Part shown: one piece after another, positions 25,221 to 36,300 of the stretch
Layout of the letters: each line of letters begins with the position of its first letter
Position numbering within the stretch: the first letter of the stretch is position 1
From: Mactromeris polynyma
Lineage: Eukaryota; Mollusca; Bivalvia; Venerida; Mactridae
Assembly (NCBI GenBank): GCA_032209605.1
Contig: JASFXZ010000014.1
Location: 16,449,231-16,513,230 of the forward strand
Length of the DNA: 64,000 nucleotides
Direction of reading: 5' to 3'
The notes under the pieces: model-generated
What the model saw: the letters and a program-made list of their open reading frames with translations, nothing else
The model's database searches: none
What the model was told of the DNA's origin: nothing
Program-made: the position numbers and the translations under genes

Positions 25221-25879
25221 TTAACACTAAACTACGAAAGACCAGTGGTGACATTCACACTTCGTCATTGATCTTCATTAAAGTCACAATTTGATTTCAA
25301 CTTCACGTATTCACGATTTCAACTTCGCGATTTTACGATTTAAACTTCTCGAATTGAATTCAATACATGTATTATGAATTCGTTAAATACTACAAGTCTA
25401 TACTATAAACTGAATAGTGTGTATTTAATGCTTTCTTCAAATATTATACACCATGTACTGCACCTTTTGAAATTTACTTCAATGTTAAATATTATTATTT
25501 ACGTAAACAACTTAAGTGCAGTTGCATATTTGGATTTGATATACGACCGTACAACTCAAGCGACGGATCGTAATCTGAATCCATATTATAATAATTTTCC
25601 TTGACATTCCTCTGTGTGCTTCGTACCCACATAGATTATGGACATACATTCAATGATAATGACATTGAGATAGAATCCCCGGGTAGCTCAGTTTTGTGAC
25701 TTGTTCTTAACATGAAAGAGAGATTATGTTGTTACATGGAAAGCCACATACACAAGACAATGCCTCCCCACACATATCCCCGGGACAACAACTGAGACTG
25801 GATGACCCAGATTTGGTGTATGAATGCACAGTAGACCATGAAGCCTGTATACCTCAATATTGGGAAAATACTGAATTTG

Positions 25880-26102
25880 TACGAAAGCCTGGTGGTGACA
25901 TTTCAACTTCAAGACTTCGCGATACATGTATATATACTCACGATTTCATCTTCGCGAAGTTGCAATCATGTATTCGTGAAGTTGAAATCGTGAAATTCAA
26001 ATCGTGAAGTTCAGATTGTGAATTCTTATAGTGAAAGTCGTGAATTCATGAAGATGAACTCGTGAATTCTTAAAGCCGAAATGTCACCATCAGGCTTTCG
26101 TA
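25880..26102. mobile_element. MITE with 25-bp terminal inverted repeats
   Basis: The left end TACGAAAGCCTGGTGGTGAC matches the inverted right end GTCACCATCAGGCTTTCGTA. The interior repeats AACTTCGCG/CGTGAAGTT motifs and is largely self-complementary. The ends are flanked by TA. Similar sequence fragments (GTGGTGACATTCACACTTCG, AACTTCGCGATT) lie at about 25243-25355. Confidence 0.75.
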
Positions 26103-26326
26103 GAATTGAAACCTGCTTGAACACGTTCATATTATCGTTTAATTCACTTCCCTTTATAACTTTAAACAACTCGTGTTGTAACTTGTACACCAAGTTATAG
26201 GTGTAGATAGATCTATTTAGGTGTATATAATTGTACAACATTCCACTAGCGATTATAATAATTTGCCACTCAATTCGAGCACAATCACCGTTATCGTCCA
26301 GTGGGCACACGGTAATTCTTTATACA

Positions 26327-26479
26327 TACAGTGAAACCTATCTTGTTCAACATCCATTGGAGATGAAATATTTGGCTGTTGTGTAGAGGTCGTTCCTCTA
26401 GAGAGCGTAATTTTTTTTTCATTACGGCAAAATTGATTAAGTTAGTGAAGAGAGGCTGGTCTGAAGAGGTTGTGCTCTA
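26327..26479. mobile_element. MITE, GAGCAACAAC family
   Basis: The ends are TACAGTGAAACCTA and GAGGTTGTGCTCTA. Internal motifs AACATCCATTGGAGATGAA and TTGTGTAGAGGTCGTTCCTC place it with the 2060-2402 outer element. Confidence 0.6.
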
Positions 26480-26867
26480 TCACTGCGGAATAGTCGCCCT
26501 TAACATTTCGTCGATGATAACTTGCATATATTTGCTCAAATAATCATGATTGTCAAACATTATCGGGTTTTGTTTTTTGATTTTTCTTATAACCGTGATT
26601 CCGAACTTTTGGGTCAGTACTCCATAAGTATCATGTATGCGCTCTATATCAATATTTCTGTTATTGCAAGCGTTTATCAGAGTTTTTCGCGAGCGTCTGA
26701 TTTTATTCGTAAATAGCTTAAAGAAACATTACTGGAAATGGACGAGACGGAAAACAACGACAGTTGACGGAAATGTCCGAACATCTCAGCAAGGAACTCG
26801 CAAAAATAAAAACTCGCGAAAACAATACAGGAAATTCGCGAAAATAAAGACTTTAACAGTATCTCAT

Positions 26868-27140
26868 TTGGAGCCCGTCCGGTTAGCCAAGTGTGTGAAG
26901 CAATCGACTGCCAATTTGGAGGGCGTATGTTCTCTGACAATATGATTGAAGATACTACATCCAGTCATTTGTCATCTACCTCTACTTCATGTTGGGAAGA
27001 TGTCAGTGTCTTGTGGCAGATTACGTTAGTACTAGTTACTGAAACATGAACATTGGTTATATATATATATATAATTATATATATCAACTGCATGCTCGCC
27101 GTATATTACTGAAATACCGTTGAAAAACGGCGATTTATTC
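26868..27140 (+). mobile_element. tRNA-derived SINE
   Basis: The head begins GAGCCCGTCCGGTTAGCCAA. The body includes CATGTTGGGAAGATGTCAGTG and TTAGTACTAGTTACTGAAAC and ends CTGAAATACCGTTGAAAAAC. It is interrupted by a TA-repeat tract at about 27060-27085. Same family as 7083-7320. Confidence 0.65.
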
Positions 27141-28123
27141 TGACACAACACAGCATCTTACGTGGTAGTTAATCTATGTCTTTGGTATCAAATGGTATAA
27201 TAATACCAGCTGTTGTGACAGTTAATCTTCATGATGGTTGATGTGACTGTTAAGCCAATAGGCCATAATACAATAAATGTTTGATTAATATCCCCGTCCG
27301 TCTTGTCGCGTCTTGTAACATCAATAAAGTGCATTGCAAACCCTCTTAAAATGAAACTCAACCATGAGCCTTTTTAAAGGAAGAAAACTGACGATAATCT
27401 AGAGTTATAATTCGTTTGGCCTTTCATATTACTCCGTGTTCGATCTAGTAATCCGCAAAATTATTGATGGTGTGTTTCTTATTTCTTGAGTATACCGTAT
27501 ACATGTACATATTGTTTAGTCCAGCCACGGAGGTCACATCTCTATACTGTCGCTGTTACGAAGACGCGTGTAAAAGTCGGAGTACAGAGACACGCATGTG
27601 GGGCTACATATTGTTATGCTAGTACATGTATATTACTTTACTTGAGTTGAGCGTTTCAACATGGTATTACGGGCGTTGTAACGATCCCATTCATTACTTC
27701 GTGAATGATATATGTTGTATAATGAATAGAAATGTTCGATGTCACAGCTGTTTAAAAGATGGATTGACTTTATGTAATACACCCAACAGTATTTGTTCTC
27801 TATCTCTAATTGAACACTCTCAAGCACAAATGAGTGCCGGTTTGATACCACGGCACAATAAGGTCAACTCCCTGGTGTATCGGACTGAAATACAGCAGAC
27901 AAAAACAGCGTCATAGCCTCAAATATATCGTACAATAAAATGTTTGTAAGAACTGTAGTCACACTGAGACAAGCGAATGCACCTATCTACGCCAAAATGT
28001 CTTCGGGTTTCGAACATAAGGCTAGAAATCTCCACATCGTATATATGTGTTCTGTCAAAACCCGCTTTGCCTCCGTTGGATTGTAAGTCTATCCACGGAC
28101 TAGTATGAGTTTCAACGCAATCC

Positions 28124-28301
28124 TACAATACAACCACTACAGAGCAGCATTGTCTTAAGCGGCAACTTCTCTTGAGCAACATTATCAATTGATTCGTTGT
28201 AGAAGATTGCTGGCATGTAACATCTGTAGAGCAACAACCTCTCAACAACACTCGAAATGTTCATCTCCTAAAGGGTGTTACCCCGGAGATGTTGTGCTGT
28301 A
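28124..28301. mobile_element. MITE, GAGCAACAAC family
   Basis: The ends are TACAATACAACCAC and GATGTTGTGCTGTA. Internal AGAGCAACAACCTCTCAACA and CTAAAGGGTGTTACCCCGG match the other family members. Confidence 0.65.
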
Positions 28302-29128
28302 TATGAGCGAAGTATTTGTGTGTTTACGGTTGCAAAGCGCGGATACTTTGTTAAAAACACTAACTTCTATTCTCACTCAAAACCATTTGTTCAAGGGGCG
28401 CGGTAGTTGTATTAGTTAAACTCACATGATAACGACAATAAAACTGCAAAGAGTATTATACATATTTTATCAATCCAACCATGAAATGCCGATGACTAAT
28501 GACAATATGAGTCTACATGTATTGACTGTTTGATAGTGAAACTAGTCTATCTACAAATGAACACCTTGTTCCGCCTACTGCCCTCGATATTGTATTGTTT
28601 TATGTCCGGCCACTTAGTACTGGGAGCAAGGTCTACACATACTGATATATGAGTTTCGTTTTTACAATCACTTCGAGAAACCTTCGCCAAAAACAGCTAT
28701 CCCGAAGTGTTTGAAAAAACCCATTTAATGCATGTAGCCTGACCAGCTCCGGCTGCTGCAGTTGTAAAAATGACGACACTAACCACGTGGTACTGACTGA
28801 GTGCATACTAAGTGTTGTAACCCAAATACTGCGTACAGCAACCGACACTCTGGCTACAGCCACCCAGTCACTGAGTATACAGACACAATTCAACCAGTAT
28901 ACCGAGTACATCGACATCAACAATAGTAACCCATCGACACTTTGAGTATAGTGGACTACATACTGTGAAGAGCAAACAGTTTACTGGATACAATGATCGT
29001 ACACAGAGGATAGGGATCTATAGATATACACTCAATACAGTGATTGACGTATGGACAATAATGACCGGTATATACAGCGTTTACAGCAACCAAAATAAAG
29101 CAACACACATTCTGATTACAGCGACAAA

Positions 29129-29134
29129 TTTATT
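29129..29134 (-). terminator. Putative poly(A) signal of the CEMIP-like gene
   Basis: TTTATT on plus (AATAAA on minus) lies about 215 bases beyond the TAG stop at 29351-29353. Confidence 0.4.
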
Positions 29135-29350
29135 CAGTATAATACGCATTACATACTTATAGAGTGACTGTAACACTAAGTCAGCCTGTCGTACACAACA
29201 TAATTATACGATGTATGTTTTTCATTTTCCAGTATTAATTGCACATATTGCACAAAAAATCACAGATATAGATCTAAAAAGATTTTTTCTCAATATCAAA
29301 ATGTTGACTCATATCGGAAGTCTTAAGTCAATGGTCCATGTTTTTGTCAT

Positions 29351-32300
29351 CTAGCATGCAGTACATGCTCTAACTTCTCGCGTGCTGCCTCCACAATATT
29401 CGCCGCCATATTGGGCGGCAGGTTCCGAACATGACCTTGTGCGTTCGGAAAATCCAGAACAGTAGAGAGAATCATATTTCGTACATGCAGACCATTCAGA
29501 CCACAGTGAGAATTCGCCGTCGATTGCTGAATAAAAAAAAATGTAAATATAATAAATTAACACAATTCAAGATCTGTTAAAAAAATTGCATTTTCAACTG
29601 AAATGATGGTAATGCATGTATTTTAAGTTAATATATTAGTAAAAAAATATCGTCGAATGGCAACTATCGATTTTGCACTTGAGATTGACAGTATGGTGTT
29701 TTAACAGATTTTTGTTTCCTTACTCCGTCCGTCCGTCCGTCCGTTCGTCCGTCCGTCTGTTTGTTTCGCATTTAACACCGTTTTTCAGCAGTATTTCAGT
29801 TATATTCGGCGGCCATTGACATAACCAGTGTCCCCGGTTTACCAACCAGTACTAACCTGCTCCTCTGAAAGCAACTGACAACTTCCCCAAATAAGTCAGA
29901 ATCTGTTTGTTCTTAACCGAATTGAGTTGCCATGAAGGACTTTAGTTACGACAAATACATGTATTTCATACACTTAGTCAGAATGCAACTGTCGGTAAGA
30001 TCTTTGTTTTAGTGAGATGGAAAGTTAAATAGACAGGTTATTGGAGGAATGTCTCAGTATAAAAACAACCACCTTCTGTATCACAAGTCTATCAAATCAT
30101 AGTGTGACTGTCAACCAATAAACACTGTTGATCAGCTGTTCAGATCGGAATTCTAAAACTGTGGACTTGTGCATAGTGCTCAATGACTGCTCCTATTGAT
30201 TCGATATGAAATTCACCAGACATGTGATTAGATTTTTATCAGGCACTTTCCACCAGAGCACATGTTTGGCACACACCAATCAAATCTGGAAAGCCTCAAT
30301 TCTGCGATAAATGTCCAATCACGGATTTCCCAAGACTACATAGGGACGTAGTTTAGGTTAATCGAAACAACAACAATGCATTTATGTATTTCAGCTTACC
30401 ACATGGTTCCAAAGTACAAGGTTGGGATTGTAGAGATTCCCCTTCGCACATCTTGCCCCCATTTTGTGGCACGGGGTTGTTGCATGCTCTTGTCTTGTAT
30501 TGTACACCCTCTGTAAAAATAAACAAAAGATAAAAGTAAAAAAACCCGGCTTTCCACTATGTTGCATTTTAAAACTGAGGAAACCGATCTTCATAAAACG
30601 GTATGAATATGGCAGTAGTAGTAGTATCAGCAGTAACAGCAGAAGTAGCAGTATCAGCAGTAACAGTCGTATCAGCAGTAACACAAAAAACAATAGTAAC
30701 AGCAGTAACACCAGTATCAGCAGTATCAACTGTATCAGCAGTATCAATAGTAACAGCAATATCAGCAGAAACAGCAGTATCAACAGTAACAGCAGTGTCA
30801 GCTGTAACAGCAGTAACAGTAGTATCAACTATAACAGCTGTAACAGCAGTAACAGTGGTATCAACAGTATCAGCAGTATCAACTGTTTCAACAGTATCAA
30901 CTGTATCAGCAGTATTAACAGTAACAGCAGTAACAGCAGTAACAACAGTATCAACTGTATCAGCAGTAACAGCAGTAACAGCAATAACAGCAGTATCAAC
31001 AGTAACAGCAGTAGTAGCAGTATCAGCAGTATCAGCAGTATCAACAGTAACAGCAGTAGTAGCAGTATCAGCCGTATCAGCAGTATCAACAGTAACAGCA
31101 GTATCAGCAGTAAGATCAGTAACAGCAGTAACAGCAATAACAGCAGTATCAACAGTAACAGCAGTAGTAGCAGTATCAGCAGTATCAACAGTAACAGCAG
31201 TATCAGCAGTATCAGCAGTAAGATCAGTAAGATCAGTAACAGCAGTATCAGCAGTATCAGCAGTATCAGCAGTATCAGCAGTATCAGCAGTATCAACCGT
31301 ATCAACAGTTACAGCAGTATCAACAGTAACAGCAGTAAGATCAGTAACAGCAGTAACAGCAGTATCAGCAGTATCAGCAGTATCAGCAGTATCAGCAGTA
31401 TCAACAGTAACAGCAGTAGTAGCAGTATCAGCAGTATCAGCAGTATCAACATTATCAGCAGTATCAGCAGTACCAGCAGTACCAGCAGTAACAGCAGTAT
31501 CAGCAGTAAGATCAGTATCAGCAGTATCAGAAGTAAGATCAGTAACAGCAGTAACAGCAGTACCAGCAGTAACAGCAGTATCAGCAGTAAGATCAGTAAG
31601 ATCAGTAACAGCAGTAACAGCAGTATCAGCAGTATCAGCAGTATCAGCAGTATCAACAGTAACAGCAGTATCAGCAGTATCAGCAGTAAGATCAGTAACA
31701 GCAGTAACAGCAGTACCAGCAGTTACAGCAGTATCAACAGTAGCAGCAGTATTTCTTCAGTCTACCTGTGTTATCAATACTACCAGTACTACAGCTTAGT
31801 AGTAGATTACCATCAGCAGGAAAAGCAAATACTGCTCTTTGTGCCAGTAGCAACTAAACCACTTAAACCTCCACTTCAGAAGCCGAGGCAACATTACAGA
31901 GGGTATGGAAAAGAAATTGATTACATATTGTCAAATTAAATTCTCAAAAATATATGAAAACACTAACATAATTCTCATTATCACATGAAATGTGCGAGAT
32001 TGCACTTGAAGGAACCAAGCCGACCAATTGTAACGAACTGTACGGTTTGTTTACCTCTCATTACCGGAAGAAGGAAATAAAACACATTGTTGATTACAAA
32101 CACAGTAAAGAGCACTTAAACTTGTTTTAAAAATAAATCCAGATGTTGCTCGCTTTAAAGTCAACATTTATGTGTACAGTGCAGACTCGTCAAAGCAACC
32201 ATCTCTTGAGCAACAACCTCTTTTCAACAACAGAAACATTTTTTCACGAAATACAAATATACTATCAATTTAACCTCTCAATGACAACAACCTCTCAACA

Positions 32301-33368
32301 ACAGCCACACATTGTGTCTCCCAGAGGGTGTTGCTCTGGAGAGGTTGTACTGTAGAGAAATTAAAGGTAGATAGTCATATTTTCTATCAAAATAAGCTAC
32401 GTAATAATTCTGAGCAAATGGTATGTTTATGTATACTTCATACTCTAAAACATTGTAGATTAAAGTTTCCTATACTGTTAAACACGAGTCCAATTCAAGT
32501 ATTTCCTATGCAAGCGCTAACTCGGCGCGTAGGTCAATAGAGAAAATACCCGTAGCGGACGCTTGGATTTGTCCGTTTGCGAACCTTGTAAGAAAATTGA
32601 CAATGCAGTGTTGTAGAGTACATCTTAATGAAGGCATTAACCACCGATTTTCTCGTATTTATAACTAAGGATATTTTGTAAAAAATATGACTATGTACCT
32701 TTAATGTGTTGAATATAAAACATATCCATTACTCACCATCACATGTTTTGGAACATGATGACCAATCAGTCCAGCCACTGTAACCGCCATCAACGACGTC
32801 ACGTGTAGTAAATGGTCGAGTGAGTCCAGCGCCGTAACCCTGGCAACAACGAAATATGACCCATATAATATTATATACTATTAATACATTTTTATTTGTT
32901 ATGCAGGATTTTTATCTTTTGATTATATATATCAGGTACGGGCAAAGGCCTGGTTATGTTACAGAGAAAGAAGACTAATGTTTGTCCTTACATGGAAAAC
33001 ATATATTTGGTACAATAACTTTAATGTGGTTTCACACAGTAAAGGTCGTTTTCTTCAAGTATCCGTCATCATGTGACCTACGTTAATGTATAGCTGCCCG
33101 GCTAACACTTGCTCACGTTACGAAACTCTTTTGTTTTGTATCCCTGTCCCACCATATCACATTCACTGCACACGGGGAACGAATTTGCAAACGTTACCAA
33201 ATTTTAGTCCCAAACACTTTTACAGTTTTACTGAACGCAGGGCAGTGATTGGTGTACTGCTAAGGGAGATAATCGTTGCGAGGAGTTTGAACAAATGTAT
33301 TCAATACATACCGCGGGTGGACTTGCTAATCCAGCTGGTATCACGTCCGAATATATAGGCAGTGGTGG
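29351..33368 (-). CDS. CEMIP-like exons 21-24: Pro-rich linker and two TSP1 repeats
   Basis: Exon 21 (33312-33368) is a short Pro-rich linker. Exons 22 and 23 (32737-32839 and 30400-30510) together form one thrombospondin type 1 repeat: GYSGWTDWSSCSKTCDG, then YKTRACNNPVPQNGGKMCEG and a closing QPCTLEPC. Exon 24 (29351-29526) is a second repeat: FSLWSEWSAC, then SERTRSCSEPAAQYGGEYC, ending RACTAC and TAG. The second repeat lacks the usual Ser-x-Thr-Cys after its first Cys. TSP1 modules bind matrix or glycosaminoglycans, which fits a secreted matrix-acting protein. Confidence 0.88.
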
Positions 33369-36300
33369 CTGCAAAAAAAGAGGAAATAAAATATATAATA
33401 AAATATAAAATATAAAATAAAATATATCCGTTCGTAAAATATTGCTGAACTGTCAATAATAATGACTTAATAATATCTAATTTTGTATAAATAAGTAACA
33501 TGTATTTTGTATCTCGATAACCGAAGTGACCAATAGTTAAAATGTGGAGGAAAAAATTAACACTGGCCTGTGTAAATATGGTATAACATGTGTTATTGAG
33601 ATGGCCTAAAATTCGAGGTGGTCTTTAAGTGCGGTGTTACTGTAATCACACTTTACGTATACCTTTTCCATGCTCTGTTGTGCTGCTGTATAAATCCTTT
33701 GCCTACAATCTGCATCCTGCAGATTACCGCTTCTGATCATCACTCTGAATTCTGGACATGTCCCGCCACCACATGATGCCGACTCGTCTTCACTTCTATC
33801 GGTTGCTCCGATTAACTTGTAATATACCATTCTAGAAAAATATTGATTCAAATAAAATAAAATCGAACACAGAAACAGCATTGCTCAAGCATTTGTTGAA
33901 AAGTCATTGAATCAACAAGTTATGAAATAAAAACTGCCTGAGAATTAAAGTATTTCTTGTACAACAAAACCTCAATAAAGCGGTCTTAGTTATGTGGCTT
34001 GATTATTGAGTCACATTTGGAAGAAAAAGGAAAATTGGTCCATGAATATTATCAGTGGCGTAGCTTGGATGAAATGAATGTGTAGGCCAAGATGTAGGGG
34101 GGTCTGGGGGCATGCTCCACAGAAAATATTTGACCCTAGAATGTCAGAGGTGCGGTTTTTTTGCGTATATTTTCTGGGGAAATGTGTAGGCCGCGGCCTA
34201 CACGGCCTATAGGAAGCTACGCCCCTGATTATAATATATATAATGCTCTTATGTTTGAGGGTGTCTAGATGGTGAGATGGTCTGGACGTGAGGTCTAACT
34301 GTACACTTCTTTATTTCATTGCATATATTGTATTATAATATGTATAGGCTTTAAACAAGTCACTTTTTTAGTGGAGGAGTAAATTTATTTGTTACCAAGT
34401 GTAAAAAAATTCATGAACATCTTTTCATGTTAAAACCTCAATTTTATCTTAAAACTCACTGGAGACATATATAAATTTGCAATATTTTTCTAATGCATGC
34501 AATTAAAAATATCCCAAACATATTGGTATTATATTTGACTTGCCCTGTAGATTCGTCGTAGAAATACTTTTTCCCATCATTCTCGTCTTTTGCATCAAGT
34601 TCAGCAAGGGAGTTAACTCTTACAAAATATTCCTTCCTTCTTAAGCGAACAGGGAAATAGCTTTGGATCTCAATGTCGGCACCCACTGGTGTGCACAACC
34701 CCACTCTCAACGTATCACCACTGCAAATAAAAGAACATGACTTTAGACAACTGTAGATGAAACCGAGGTACAAAATGCAATGAATAGAAATAGAGGAAGC
34801 ATTGAGAGGGGATAGGAGGAATTGAGGGCCAGAGTGGAGGTAGAGGGAGGAAGGGTTTGAAGAAGGGAAGTGAGGATTTAAGGGATAGAGGGAGGTAAAA
34901 TAGATAAGGGATTGAAATGGAAAGGGATGAATTGAGGGACAGAGGGGAGGTAAAGACAGGAAAGGTTTTGAGAAGGGAAGTGATAATTTAAGGGATAAAG
35001 GAGAGGTAGAGCGAGAGAGGGAGGGAGGGAGAGAGGGAGAGAGAAGAGGGAGAGATAGAAGAGGTAGACTAGATGAGGGGTTGAGGTGGAAAGGGCGGAA
35101 TTTAGGGACAGAGGAGTGGTTTAGGGAGGGGCTGATATAGAGGAGTGGAGGAATTGAGGGACAGAGGAGTGGTTTATGGAGGGGTTGATATAGAGGAGTG
35201 GAGGAATTGAGGGACAGAGGAGAGGTTTAGGGAGGGGCTGATATAGAGGAGTGGAGGAATTGAGGGACAGAGGAGTGGTTTAGAGAGGGGCTGATATAGA
35301 GGAGTGGAGGAATTGAGGGACATATGAGTGGTTTAGGGAGGGGCTGATATAGAGGAGTGGAGCAATTGAGGGACAGATGAGTGGTTTAGGGAGGGGCTGA
35401 TATAGAGGAGTGGAGGAATTGAGGGACAGAGGAGTGGTTTAGGGAGGGGCTAATATAGAGGAGTGGAGGAATTGAGGGACAGAGGAGTGGTTTAGGGAGG
35501 GGCTGATATAGAGGAGTGGAGGAATTGAGGGACAGAGGAGTGGTTTAGGGAGGGGCTGATATAGAGGAGTGGAGAAATTGAGGGACAGAGGAGAGGTTTA
35601 GGGAGGGGCTGATATAGAGGAGTGGAGGAATTGAGGGACAGAGGAGTGGTTTAGGGAGGGGCTGATATAGAGGAGTGGAGGAATTGAGGGACATATGAGT
35701 GGTTTAGGGAGGGGCTGATATAGAGGAGTGGAGGAATTGAGGGACAGAGGAGAGGTAGATAGAGGGATGAATAAGTGCTGAAAGTGAGGAGAGATTAAGG
35801 GATGGGAAGAGAGGGAGAGTTGGAGTGGAAGAGAGAGGGAGGGACATAGGAATGGGAGATACAGGGAGGAAGATAAATTAACACTCTCGTCAAAATATAC
35901 CAAAATTTCAGAAAAAGTTGGTATCCTTTACACAAGTAACCAAAACATTGAAAATCTCACCTTTTTACAACTAAACAACACCTTTACAAGACAACACAAC
36001 ACTACACGTGTTACAAATAAGATTTAATAGCTTTGGAGGTCACTTGCTATAGTTCCTTCAAGGTATTATAATTTTTGGTTTGTTTCATGTTGGTATCAAG
36101 AAGGTAAATACTTTATATGACGGTCATAATTTATTTACATTTCTATTCCTTCAGCGTTGACTCTTGTCCATGAGGGACTTGTGCCAGTGTAATGTATGGT
36201 ATATGTTCGACTGCCATCCAGTACCACCTGTGGTCCAGTTGAAGCATCCATCTCAAATTCAAGTTGTGCACTAGGCAAATCATCTCGCACAAAAACTGCA

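Larger units (their letters stand above)
23950..29128. other. Intergenic stretch with MITEs and SINEs, no gene seen
   Basis: Nothing here has the codon or splice-site character of a gene. It holds the mobile elements listed separately at 24985, 25880, 26327, 26868 and 28124. It also has a TATATATA run near 27060-27085 and a reverse-complement copy of the TTATTCCTTATGGTCTG repeat family near 25735-25800. Confidence 0.5.

Noticed and set aside
30464..31939. Long Ser/Asn/Ile-rich (491 aa) and Val/Ser/Thr/Ala-rich (398 aa) plus-strand frames
   Set aside because: They are by-products of a trinucleotide-periodic microsatellite in an intron, with several frames open at once on both strands.
34456..34719. 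Exon 19 of the CEMIP-like gene read through to a stop (protein ending ...ICLQ)
   Set aside because: A GT donor at 34519 gives exactly the phase required by exon 20, which continues the family homology. The read-through tail does not resemble the family.
35598..35903. A 101-aa Ser/Pro/Leu-rich minus-strand frame
   Set aside because: It is the complement of the polypurine minisatellite in intron 18.
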